The notes under the pieces were generated by a model. That model did no database searches. It was not told the origin of the DNA and saw nothing but the letters and a program-made list of their open reading frames with translations. Source: Hyphomicrobiales bacterium (lineage in GTDB: Bacteria > Pseudomonadota > Alphaproteobacteria > Rhizobiales > Rhizobiaceae). From it: 64,000 nucleotides of DNA. The stretch lies in assembly GCA_900472625.1 (NCBI GenBank), contig UCIT01000017.1, positions 1 to 64,000 on the forward strand, written 5' to 3'. The translations under genes and the position numbers were made by a program. This document shows, piece after piece, positions 54,601-64,000 of this stretch (positions within the stretch are counted from its first letter, which is position 1; the number at the start of each line of letters is the position of its first letter).

Positions 54601-55971
54601 TCAGGCGGCCTGTACCTTACGACCGGTTCGCGCCCATGCCGGCAACCAATCGCCGTGAGCGGCCAGCAGGTCGTCCACCATCGACCAGATCTGGTCGAGG
54701 TCGAGCTCAGCTGCCGTGTGCGGATCCATCATAGCAGCGTGATAGATATGCTCACGGTTTTCACTCATCAGCGCCTGAACGGTCAGTTCCTGAACGTTGA
54801 TGTTGGTGCGCATCAGCGCCGTCAGCTGCGGCGGTAGGTCGCCGATGAATGTCGGCTGGATACCCGACGCATCGACCAGGCATGGCACTTCCGCGGCGCA
54901 ATTGGATGGCAGCGAGGTGATGCAGCCATTGTTGCGGACGTTGCCGTAGATGACCGATGGCTCGCCGGTCCAGACCGAGTTGATGATCGAGGACGCATAT
55001 TCCTTCGACTGCTTGACCTCGATCTTTTCGGCCGAGCGATAGGCCGCCGCCTGGCCCTTCCATCGCTCGATCTGCTCGATGCAGCGCTTCGGGTATTCAT
55101 CGAGCGGAATGCCGAACTTCTCGATCAGGTCCTCGCGGCCTTCCTTGATGAAATAGGGCGTGTATTCGGCGAAATGCTCCGAGCTCTCGGTGACGAAATA
55201 GCCAAGACGGGTCAGCATCTCGTAGCGCACCTTGTTCGGGCAGCGCGGGTTCCAGGTCGGCTTAGGCGCGCGGCCTTCGCGATAAGCACGCACGAGATCG
55301 GGATAAAGGTCCTTGTAGGAACCGTCGGGCTGACGATGCTCGAACTTCAGGTAAAAGGCCATGTGATTTATGCCGGCCGAGCGGTAACGGATGTCTTCGT
55401 AGGGGATCTCGAGATCTTCAGCCAGTTCCATCGCCGTGCCCTGCACCGAGTGGCAAAGGCCGACCTGCTTGATCGTTGGATACTTCTCGGCGATCGACCA
55501 GGTGTTGATCGCCATCGGGTTGACGTATTGTAGCATGATCGCCTCGGGGCAGACGGCGAGCATGTCCTCGCAGATCTTCCACAGATGCGGCACAGTGCGC
55601 AGGCCGCGCATGATCCCGCCGACGCCGAGCGTATCGGCGATCGTCTGGCGCAGGCCGTATTTCTTCGGGATTTCGAAATCGGTGACCGTGCAGGGCTCGT
55701 AACCGCCGATCTGGAAGGCAACGACGACGAAGTCGGCGCCTGCCAACGCCTTGCGCTGGTCCGAATATGTCTCGGCCTTCGCCTTGGCGCCAAGCGTCGA
55801 GATCAGCTTGTTGACGACGATGGCGCTTTCTTCCAGGCGCTGCGGATTGATGTCCATCAGGGCGATGGTCGCACCCGACAGCGCCGGGCGCTGCAGCACG
55901 TCGCCAATAATGTTCTTCATGAAGACGGTGGAGCCAGCTCCGATAAAGGTGATCTTGGGATTTCTTGCCAT
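54601..55971 (-). CDS. agaL2: Alpha-galactosidase, GH4 (AgaL2-type)
   Basis: This 456-residue enzyme cleaves alpha-galactosides such as melibiose and raffinose by the NAD- and metal-dependent redox mechanism of family GH4. The NAD site is FIGAGSTVFMKNI at the N-terminus; metal and substrate motifs are YVNPMAINTW, LCHSVQGT and SAGINHMAFYL. GGAGGATATT precedes ATG 55971. It is the last gene of the agp operon, matching agaL2 of Sinorhizobium meliloti. The GH4 neighbour agaL1 is a distinct paralogue. Confidence 0.88.
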   Translation of the reverse strand: MARNPKITFIGAGSTVFMKNIIGDVLQRPALSGATIALMDINPQRLEESAIVVNKLISTLGAKAKAETYSDQRKALAGADFVVVAFQIGGYEPCTVTDFEIPKKYGLRQTIADTLGVGGIMRGLRTVPHLWKICEDMLAVCPEAIMLQYVNPMAINTWSIAEKYPTIKQVGLCHSVQGTAMELAEDLEIPYEDIRYRSAGINHMAFYLKFEHRQPDGSYKDLYPDLVRAYREGRAPKPTWNPRCPNKVRYEMLTRLGYFVTESSEHFAEYTPYFIKEGREDLIEKFGIPLDEYPKRCIEQIERWKGQAAAYRSAEKIEVKQSKEYASSIINSVWTGEPSVIYGNVRNNGCITSLPSNCAAEVPCLVDASGIQPTFIGDLPPQLTALMRTNINVQELTVQALMSENREHIYHAAMMDPHTAAELDLDQIWSMVDDLLAAHGDWLPAWARTGRKVQAA

Positions 55972-55992
55972 AATATCCTCCGGCATGGGCAA

Positions 55993-57660
<1,668 letters not shown>

Positions 57661-57670
57661 GTTCTTCACC

Positions 57671-58804
57671 TCAATAAGGATCGACTGCATCGCGCAGACC
57701 ATCGCCCAGCGCATTGAACGCGAAGACAGTGATCAGAACGAAGCCGACGGGCGCCAAAATCCAGGGATAGGTGCCGATGACGGAGTAGTTGGCCGTATCC
57801 TGCAGCATCAGACCCCAAGAGATCAGCGGCGGCTTCACGGCGAAACCGAGGAAGCCGAGGAAGGATTCCAGAAGCACCACGCTCGGGATATGCAGCGTGA
57901 CCGCAACGATCACGTGGCTCATAACATTCGGGAAAATGTGCTGGAAGATGATGCGCCGGTCGGTGGCGCCGACGGCCATGGCTGCACGGACATAGTCGAT
58001 GCGGGCGAGCGCCAGCGTCTTGCCACGGACTTCGCGTGACATCTGCGCCCAGCCGAGCGCCGACATGACGATGATGACGAAGCCGAGGAAGACATTGGTC
58101 GGTGCCGTGACCGGGATCAGCGAGGTCAGCGCCAGATAGAGCGGCAGCTGCGGGAAGGCGAGCACGACTTCGACGAAGCGCTGCACCCAGGTATCGAACG
58201 AGCCGCCGAAATAGCCGGAGACCATGCCGACCGTGGTGCCGATGACCGTCACGATGAAGACCACAGTGAGCGCGATGGTCAGCGATATCCTGGAGCCGAT
58301 GATGGCGCGCGACAGCACGTCGCGGCCGAATTTGTCGGTGCCGAGGAGATGCACCGGCTGACCATCAATCGAACCGAAGAAGTGACGGCTGGTGGGGATG
58401 AGGCCGAACAGTTTGTATTCGGCGCCGTTGACGAAGAAGCCGAGAAGGCGCGGGTTGTCATAGTCGGGACCAACGATCGGCTGGAAGGTAACAGGATCGA
58501 GCTCTTCGGACTCGCCAAGCGCATAGACGCGCGGCGGATAGGTCAGGTTGCCGTCCTTGTCATGAAAGCTGATCATCTGCGGCGGCGCGAAGCCGACGTC
58601 GGTGGCTTTCGGGTCCATCGGCGCGAAGAAGTCCGCGAAAATAGACATCAGGATCAAAAGGGCGACGAGCACCAGGCCGATCAGACCAGTCCACGAGCGC
58701 CGAAGCCGGCGCCAGACCAGGGACAGATAGCTTTCATTGCCACCCGGCTGGTTCTTGACGGTTTCCTCATGCGGAGGCGGAGGCGCGGAATCGAAGGCGA
58801 GCAT
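57671..58804 (-). CDS. agpC: Alpha-galactoside ABC transporter permease (OppC-like)
   Basis: This 377-residue permease has a long N-terminal part (first membrane segment LIGLVLVALLILMSIFADFF) and a periplasmic insertion of about 110 residues, then five membrane segments in the C-terminal half, with the EAA-like loop YVRAAMAVGATDRRIIFQHIFPN. GGAGCCTGAT precedes ATG 58804. It sits one base from the agpB stop and 10 bases before agpD, consistent with tight coupling. Confidence 0.88.
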   Translation of the reverse strand: MLAFDSAPPPPHEETVKNQPGGNESYLSLVWRRLRRSWTGLIGLVLVALLILMSIFADFFAPMDPKATDVGFAPPQMISFHDKDGNLTYPPRVYALGESEELDPVTFQPIVGPDYDNPRLLGFFVNGAEYKLFGLIPTSRHFFGSIDGQPVHLLGTDKFGRDVLSRAIIGSRISLTIALTVVFIVTVIGTTVGMVSGYFGGSFDTWVQRFVEVVLAFPQLPLYLALTSLIPVTAPTNVFLGFVIIVMSALGWAQMSREVRGKTLALARIDYVRAAMAVGATDRRIIFQHIFPNVMSHVIVAVTLHIPSVVLLESFLGFLGFAVKPPLISWGLMLQDTANYSVIGTYPWILAPVGFVLITVFAFNALGDGLRDAVDPY

Positions 58805-58805
58805 A

Positions 58806-59813
58806 TCAGGCTCCTCCGTACTGGCGGACACGCGGGTCCAGCAAGGCAAGCAGCATATCGGCAATGATGTTGCCGACGATGAGCGTGGCGGACAGCACCA
58901 TCATGAAAGTGGCCGTGACGTATACGTCGCCAATCGCCATGGAGCCGACGATCGCTGGTCCGACCGTGGGAAGCGAGAAGATGATTGCAGTCTCGATCTC
59001 GCCTGTCAGCATGTAGGGCAGCACGACGCCCTGATACATGACCAGCGGATGCAGCGCATTCGGCACGGCATGGCGCATGACCACCGCACTGCCCGACAGA
59101 CCCTTGGCCTTTGCGGTCTCGACATACTGGGCGTTCAGTGTGTCGAGCAGATTGCCGCGCATGACGCGCATGTTATAGGCGAGACCGCCGAAGGTGGCGA
59201 TGGCGACAACCGGCCAGACGTGACTGACGAGGTCGACGAACTTGCCCCAGGACCAAGGCGCTCCGCCATATTGCGGCGAGAAGAAGCTGCCGATTTCCGA
59301 GACGTTGAAATGGAACACCATGAGATAGACGATGATCAGCGCCATCAGGAAGCGCGGCACCGTCATGCCGAGAAAGGAGATACCGGACAGCAGGCCGTCG
59401 ATCCAGGAATACTGGCGCGTCGCCGCCCAGATACCGAAGCCGATGCCGAGCACGGACGCGAAGATGTGGCAGACAAGGGCCAGCAGCAGCGTGCGCGGCA
59501 GGCGCTCGCCGACAACGTCGGCCACCGGCTTGTTGTAATACATGCTGTAGCCGAAATCGCCCTGGGTGATGATCCCCTTGATCCAGGCAAAGTACTGGAT
59601 GACCATCGGCTGATCGAGACCGTGGGCGACGCGGTAGGCCTGCGCCTGCTCTTCGGCCTGGGCGAAGGACGCGCCGCTCTGATTGATCAGCTGGGAACGG
59701 ATATAGTCGGCATAGTCGCCGGGCGGTGCCTGGATGATCGCGAAGGTCACGATGCTGAGAATGATCAGCACCGGAATCGCGGAGGCTATGCGCACGAGCA
59801 GAAATCGGAACAT
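58806..59813 (-). CDS. agpB: Alpha-galactoside ABC transporter permease (OppB-like)
   Basis: This 335-residue permease begins MFRFLLVRIASAIPVLIILS, the typical OppB N-terminus, and has six membrane segments; the docking loop is YVETAKAKGLSGSAVVMRHAVPN. It pairs with AgpC. A strong hairpin lies in the 115-base gap between agpA and this gene, likely reducing its expression relative to the binding protein. Confidence 0.88.
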   Translation of the reverse strand: MFRFLLVRIASAIPVLIILSIVTFAIIQAPPGDYADYIRSQLINQSGASFAQAEEQAQAYRVAHGLDQPMVIQYFAWIKGIITQGDFGYSMYYNKPVADVVGERLPRTLLLALVCHIFASVLGIGFGIWAATRQYSWIDGLLSGISFLGMTVPRFLMALIIVYLMVFHFNVSEIGSFFSPQYGGAPWSWGKFVDLVSHVWPVVAIATFGGLAYNMRVMRGNLLDTLNAQYVETAKAKGLSGSAVVMRHAVPNALHPLVMYQGVVLPYMLTGEIETAIIFSLPTVGPAIVGSMAIGDVYVTATFMMVLSATLIVGNIIADMLLALLDPRVRQYGGA

Positions 59814-59880
59814 CGGAGGGTTCGCCTCTCCTTGCGGCCTGTCGCGCCAATGGTGGTGCGGCCGGCTTTGTTGATCTTCG

Positions 59881-59905
59881 CCGGCCGCGCATCACGCGCG
59901 GCCGG
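59881..59905. promoter_or_regulatory. Intercistronic hairpin between agpA and agpB
   Basis: CCGGCCGCGC (59881-59890) pairs perfectly with GCGCGGCCGG (59896-59905), five-base loop, all GC. No T-run follows on the minus strand. Such structures downstream of binding-protein genes stabilise the upstream mRNA so that the binding protein outnumbers the membrane parts. Confidence 0.6.
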
Positions 59906-59928
59906 TCCGTTCGTCGGGAGGAGGAGGC

Positions 59929-62016
59929 TTAGTTGATCGGGCCTTTTTGGCCGGGCTTGCCAGGCAGCTGCTGCGGGAACAACTCGTACTTGCCCTGCTT
60001 GTCGGCAGCCACCCACAGACGTTCGCGGATGACGCTATCTTCGGCCCAGTTGAACATGAAGATCGGAGTGCCCTCAGGCACGTTCGAGAAGCGCTTGTTG
60101 ATGATCAGCGCACCCGGATATTCCGTGAGGCCGACCGTATCGACATTCTCGGTCGCAATCTTCTGGTACTGCTTCATCAGGTTGACGCGTTCGTCATTGT
60201 CCTGGCTGGTGCGGAACTTGTTGACGACATCGACCAGCTGCTGCTCGTAAGGCATCAGATCGAGCTTGTCGTCCTTGCCGGCACGGTGCTGCCAGCTGGT
60301 GCGCGGGCCGACCGGAGCAAGCTGCTCGGTGTTCTGCACCACGGATGCAAGTTCCGTCGGGTTGCGCTGGATCAGCCAGTCGAAACGGCCGCCGTAATGG
60401 GCGTCGTCACGCTTGGGGCCATCGAGGGCATTGAGAATGACCTTGATCCCCAGCTTCTCCATCTGTCCGACGACACCTTCCGCCAGGCTCTTGTCCGTGG
60501 TGTAGGTATTGTTGACCAGAAGCACGACCTCAAGGTTCTTGCCGCCTTCGGTGCCGGCCGGGAAATTCACGAAGCCGTCGCCATCGGTATCCTTCAGACC
60601 GACCTTTTCGAGAAGCGCCTTGGCGCCCTTGAGGTCGAACGGGTAGTAAACCACGGAGTTGCGGTCGTAGAAGCTGGTGCCCGAGGACAGGCCACCTGGA
60701 TAGATCGCCGTGAACGGACCCTTGACGAGCGAATCGCCGATTGCTTTGCGGTCGAGCGCCATGGTGACAGCCTTGCGGAAGTCCTCGTTGCGGTTCAGCT
60801 CACGGATCGCCTGGCTGCGCGCATCAGGATCGCCCCAGCCGTTGGCCGAGAAGTTCATGCGCAGGTTATAGCCGATCAGGCGCGGACCAAAGGCGAGACG
60901 CGCGGGTGCCGTCTTGTCGGCAGCGCGCTTCAGCGAGGCGACGAAGTTTTCCGGCTGCTCGAGGTTGGAGATGTCGCCGGAGCCGGCAACGGCCTGCACG
61001 TCGCGGTCAGCCCAGGTGGAGAGCTTGTAGTGCAGCTCGTTGAGGTAAGGCAGCTGATTGCCCTTCTCGTCGACTTTCCAGTAGTAAGGGTTGCGGCGCA
61101 TAACGATGATATCGTCGGCACGGTATTCCACCGGCACCCAGCCACCCATGACGGGCATGTTCATGTATTCCGGCGGGAAGGCGTTCTTGAACTGGTCGTA
61201 GGTATTCTTGGAATATTTCGGGTGCTGCGGCTTCAGGATATGCGACGGACCCGGGCAGAAGTTCGGGTAGGCCATCGTGTAGAGATACTGCTTCGGAAAG
61301 GCTTCCTTGAAGGTCCATTCGACCGTGTAATCGTCGATCTTCTTCAATGTCGTGCCAACGCCAAAGGCTTCCGGCGACGCGCCGCCGCCGAGCGGCGAGA
61401 CGTTCGGATCGACGACTTCGTCTTCCCAGTAGAACATGATGTCGTCGGCGCCGAAGGGCGCGCCGTCAGACCACTTGGCGCCTTCGACCAGATGCATGGT
61501 CAGCTTGTGACCGTCTTCAGACCAGTCCCAGCTCTTTGCAAGGTTTGGAAGCGGCTCGGTATCCTTGGCCTGGACCTGGAACAGCGGCGCTGTGCGCGTC
61601 AGGCATTCGGAGAGGCCGATGTCGATGCCGCCCCAGCCCTGCGTCTGGCCGGCACCATAGTTCCAACCTTCAGGACGACCACCGATGACATGGCGAAGCG
61701 TGTCGCCGTAGACGCCGACGCCGTCGACCATGTTCTCGGTCTTAAAGACCAGCGGCTCCTTGGGAAGGCGATCCTTGACGGGCGGGAGTTTGCCGGTGTC
61801 GACGAAGTTCTTCTTCACCCAGTCCGGCTCGTTATATGAGGGAAGCGCCTTAAACTCCTCGATGGAATCCCTGGACACATACTTGATCTTGCCTTCGGCC
61901 GGAAACTGCGGCGGCACCGGTGGCGCTGTCGGCTCGGAGGCGTAGGCGCTCAAAGCCGAGACCGAGACGCTCAGCGCCAGCCCGGCTAGCACGCCAATGT
62001 TGCGGAAATTTCTCAT
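59929..62016 (-). CDS. agpA: Alpha-galactoside-binding protein (peptide-type family 5)
   Basis: This 695-residue periplasmic protein belongs to extracellular binding-protein family 5 and matches AgpA, required for melibiose and raffinose use in S. meliloti. The signal peptide spans residues 1-27 (VSVSALSAYAS), the mature protein is long for the family, and landmarks include LVEGAKWSDGAPFGADDIMFYWEDEV and NEDFRKAVTMALDRKAIGDSL. ATG 62016 follows GGGAGAG; the open frame continues to 62388 but lacks sequence features of a real N-terminus and overlaps agaL1. Confidence 0.88.
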   Translation of the reverse strand: MRNFRNIGVLAGLALSVSVSALSAYASEPTAPPVPPQFPAEGKIKYVSRDSIEEFKALPSYNEPDWVKKNFVDTGKLPPVKDRLPKEPLVFKTENMVDGVGVYGDTLRHVIGGRPEGWNYGAGQTQGWGGIDIGLSECLTRTAPLFQVQAKDTEPLPNLAKSWDWSEDGHKLTMHLVEGAKWSDGAPFGADDIMFYWEDEVVDPNVSPLGGGASPEAFGVGTTLKKIDDYTVEWTFKEAFPKQYLYTMAYPNFCPGPSHILKPQHPKYSKNTYDQFKNAFPPEYMNMPVMGGWVPVEYRADDIIVMRRNPYYWKVDEKGNQLPYLNELHYKLSTWADRDVQAVAGSGDISNLEQPENFVASLKRAADKTAPARLAFGPRLIGYNLRMNFSANGWGDPDARSQAIRELNRNEDFRKAVTMALDRKAIGDSLVKGPFTAIYPGGLSSGTSFYDRNSVVYYPFDLKGAKALLEKVGLKDTDGDGFVNFPAGTEGGKNLEVVLLVNNTYTTDKSLAEGVVGQMEKLGIKVILNALDGPKRDDAHYGGRFDWLIQRNPTELASVVQNTEQLAPVGPRTSWQHRAGKDDKLDLMPYEQQLVDVVNKFRTSQDNDERVNLMKQYQKIATENVDTVGLTEYPGALIINKRFSNVPEGTPIFMFNWAEDSVIRERLWVAADKQGKYELFPQQLPGKPGQKGPIN

Positions 62017-62140
62017 CGTCTCTCCCTTTTTCGTTTCGAGGCGCTGGCCAGCAACCCCGTTCTCCTCAACGATCCGGAAACGGCCGTGTGGCGATGAGTT
62101 CCCCTCCCGGAGCCCCATCGCCACCCGTCCTCCGGGAAAC

Positions 62141-63607
62141 TCAGACAGCCTGCTTGAGCGCTGCCTTTTCAGCACGAAGTTCATCGATCGAGCGAACGTT
62201 GCGACGGGCAGCACCTGCCCAATCGCGCGTCTTGACCGTCGATTTCGCCAGGCGCTCCTTGGCTTCAGGAACGGCATGCGCGTATTGCGGCAGCCAGCGC
62301 GCCTGGGCGACGACCATTTCGTCCACCATCTGCCAGACTTCCTCCGGTGACGAGACCGCGCCGACGAGCGGATCGTGCAACACCGCAAGTTTCAGCAGAT
62401 CGATGTCGCCGCTGACGGCTGCGTGGACCGACATGCGCTGGACATTGATCGATGCCATGCAGGTCGCCGCGCAGGCTTCTGGAATGGTGATGCCGGAAAC
62501 CATGTTGATGCCGAAGCGATCGACGAAGCCGGGCGATTCGATAATCGCGTCAGCAGGCAGGTTGGTGATGACGCCGTTGTTCTTGAGGTTGAAGTGGCCG
62601 CGATAGACACGACCGGTCTCCAGCGCCTCAAGGATATGGCTGGCATGCTCGTTGGAACGCTTGGAAGGATCGATTGGCTTTTCGGCCGAAGCGAGAAACT
62701 GTGGGAATTCCGTCTCGAACCAGTTGCGGGTCTCGGTGGAGTGGCGCAGATAACCGCCGGTCTCGCCGTGGATCCAGTCCGACATGTCGATCCACTTGGT
62801 GATCTCTTCGGGCCGCTTGCGGTACCATGGCAGGTATTCCGACAGATGGCCGTTGCTCTCGGTGGAGTACACTCCAAAGCGCTTCAAGACGTCGATGCGC
62901 AGCTTTTCCTGCTGCGAGAACACCGGGTGCGCCTCGAATGCGGCGACCAGCTCGTCCTTGCCGATCTTGCGACCGTTGAGCTTCAGATCGACGAACCAGG
63001 TCTGGTGATTGATGCCCGAGCAGATATAGTCGAGGTCGGAAAGCGACTTGGCGCCGAGAACCTCTGCGATCTGTTCGGCGCCGTGCTGGACGCCGTGGCA
63101 GAGGCCGACGGTGTCGACCTTGCCGTACTCGATCGCCGCCCAGGTGTTCATCGCCATTGGGTTCGCGTAGTTCAGGAACTTCGCGCCCGGCTCGGCGACT
63201 TCGCGGATGTCCTTGCAGAAGTCGAGGATGACAGGAATGTTGCGCTGGCCGTAGAGAATGCCGCCGGCGCAGATCGTATCACCGACGCACTGGTCGATGC
63301 CGTATTTCAGCGGAATGCGGATGTCGTCGGCATAGGCTTCCAGGCCGCCGACGCGCACGCAGCTGATGATGTAGCGCGCGCCGGTCAGCGCCTCGCGACG
63401 GTTGGTGGTGGCGGTCACCTTGGTCGGCAGCTTGTTTGACGAGACGATGGTGTCGAGGATCTGCTTGATCATCTGCAGATTGTGCTCGCTCATGTCCGTG
63501 AGCGCGAACTCGATGTCCTGAAACTCCGGCACGCACAGGATGTCCGTGAACAGCTTTTTCGTGAAGCCGACGCTGCCGGCGCCGATGATAGCGATTTTGA
63601 AACTCAT
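62141..63607 (-). CDS. agaL1: Alpha-galactosidase, GH4 (AgaL1-type)
   Basis: This 488-residue GH4 enzyme has the NAD site IIGAGSVGFTKKLF, YANPMAMNTWA, LCHGVQHGAEQIAEVLG and CSGINHQTWFVDLK. It is longer than AgaL2 by about 30 residues, mainly at the C-terminus. The start at 63607 follows TTAGGATC. It is the first gene of the agp operon, divergent from the AraC-type regulator, as in the S. meliloti locus. Dual GH4 enzymes may divide melibiose- and raffinose-type substrates. Confidence 0.88.
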   Translation of the reverse strand: MSFKIAIIGAGSVGFTKKLFTDILCVPEFQDIEFALTDMSEHNLQMIKQILDTIVSSNKLPTKVTATTNRREALTGARYIISCVRVGGLEAYADDIRIPLKYGIDQCVGDTICAGGILYGQRNIPVILDFCKDIREVAEPGAKFLNYANPMAMNTWAAIEYGKVDTVGLCHGVQHGAEQIAEVLGAKSLSDLDYICSGINHQTWFVDLKLNGRKIGKDELVAAFEAHPVFSQQEKLRIDVLKRFGVYSTESNGHLSEYLPWYRKRPEEITKWIDMSDWIHGETGGYLRHSTETRNWFETEFPQFLASAEKPIDPSKRSNEHASHILEALETGRVYRGHFNLKNNGVITNLPADAIIESPGFVDRFGINMVSGITIPEACAATCMASINVQRMSVHAAVSGDIDLLKLAVLHDPLVGAVSSPEEVWQMVDEMVVAQARWLPQYAHAVPEAKERLAKSTVKTRDWAGAARRNVRSIDELRAEKAALKQAV

Positions 63608-63808
63608 GATCCTAACCTCGATGCGATCAAATTGCCGATATTGGATGACAGGAAGAAGAATAGGACACGGGCTTGCGCGTCGCGTCAAAAAAGCCCAGTA
63701 ATCCGGCTTATTCTCCTCCCCGCCGCTCCGTGAGCCCGGCGGTGTTCTCTCTCTTGGGGCGGATTATGCGTATATTCGGCGGGGCCGCCAGAGAAGGATT
63801 ATGCTTTC
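63608..63808. promoter_or_regulatory. Divergent agaL1-agpT promoter region
   Basis: The 201-base region between the operon and its presumed activator contains the inverted heptamers TAATCCG (63699-63705) and CGGATTA (63760-63766), 54 bases apart, and a GC-rich inverted repeat between them (CCCCGCCG, CGGCGG). AraC-type activators often use two such half-sites. Promoter boxes are not clear by eye. Confidence 0.4.
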
Positions 63809-64000
63809 ATGGGTAATTCTGTGCTGCAGAAATTGATCGATCGAGGCCCGTGCATGCGCACGGTTTCGTTGCCGCGCGGCCGACAATCCCTGCATACCAT
63901 GCCAACCAGCACCGGCTACGAACTGCGCGAGGATTCTACCTACGACTGGGATGGCCGCAAACGTGGACAGACGCCTTTTACCGTGTTGCAGCATACGATC
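63809..64000 (+). CDS. agpT: AraC-family transcriptional activator, N-terminal fragment (AgpT-like)
   Basis: The frame opens at ATG 63809 and is still open at the window edge, giving 64 residues. The segment YELREDSTYDWDGRKRGQTP followed by FTVLQHTI resembles the N-terminal ligand-binding part of rhizobial AraC-type activators of sugar operons. Its divergent position next to agaL1 matches agpT, the activator of alpha-galactoside uptake in S. meliloti. The C-terminal double helix-turn-helix lies outside the window, so the class cannot be confirmed here. Confidence 0.65.
   Translation, partial: MGNSVLQKLIDRGPCMRTVSLPRGRQSLHTMPTSTGYELREDSTYDWDGRKRGQTPFTVLQHTI

Noticed and set aside
59947..61839. 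A 630-codon open frame opposite agpA
   Set aside because: It mirrors the agpA coding sequence and has no ribosome binding site or recognisable domain.
62017..62388. N-terminal extension of agpA by 124 codons
   Set aside because: The extension overlaps agaL1, and a normal signal peptide with a good ribosome binding site starts at 62016.

Overview
The window looks like about 64 kb of a Rhizobiaceae genome (Rhizobium, Agrobacterium or Sinorhizobium relative). Reasons seen in the sequence: high and even GC, dense ABC uptake operons, a NolR-like ArsR regulator, rhizobial-type sigma-54 and EcfG promoter matches, and an alpha-galactoside (agp) locus with the gene order known from Sinorhizobium meliloti. 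The content is almost all catabolic and stress related, with no ribosomal, tRNA or replication genes, which would fit a chromid or megaplasmid; that is inference.

Layout. 0.5-8.4 kb: a NolR-like repressor, then a seven-gene plus-strand operon behind a near-consensus sigma-54 promoter, encoding a polyamine-type ABC transporter, an amidohydrolase, thymidine phosphorylase and a VOC protein; a cytosine-deaminase-type enzyme faces it. 10-15.7 kb: an inositol-monophosphatase-family enzyme converges with an ABC importer operon that ends in a glycerophosphodiester phosphodiesterase, suggesting uptake of a phosphorylated organic compound. 15.8-21.9 kb: lytic transglycosylase, gabD, an IS110-family insertion directly before an aroE-like gene, and a four-hairpin RNA candidate whose loops all carry CCUCCUCCC (anti-Shine-Dalgarno). 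21.9-25.2 kb: oxyR-ahpF-ahpC with a recognisable OxyR operator. 25.3-30.4 kb: guanine deaminase, DUF4126 protein, flavin disulfide reductase, DedA protein and xylitol dehydrogenase. 30.8-34.6 kb: sulfate/thiosulfate importer cysPTWA. 34.8-36.2 kb: a broken PAS-PAS-GGDEF gene. 36-47 kb: a stress and metabolism block (alpha/beta hydrolase, nuclease-family protein, cardiolipin synthase, DUF2934, tiny membrane proteins, GST, SDR, glgX, HAD), in which three genes or pairs have GGAAC-N16-CGTT EcfG promoters. 46.9-54 kb: an arabinofuranoside system (GH51 enzyme, CUT1-type ABC importer, ArsR-type regulator with an unusual beta-rich C-terminal half). 54.6-64 kb: agaL2-agpDCBA-agaL1 on the minus strand and the start of a divergent AraC-type activator (agpT), cut by the window edge.

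Working together: five complete importers (polyamine-type, phospho-compound-type, sulfate, arabinoside, alpha-galactoside) are each paired with the enzyme that would process the cargo. Several deaminases and thymidine phosphorylase point to nucleobase and nucleoside scavenging, and the sigma-54 promoter links one such operon to nitrogen status. The most notable less-described signals are the sigma-54 nucleoside-type operon, the four-hairpin anti-SD RNA, the EcfG-linked tiny membrane proteins, and the ArsR regulator fused to a putative sugar-sensing domain.
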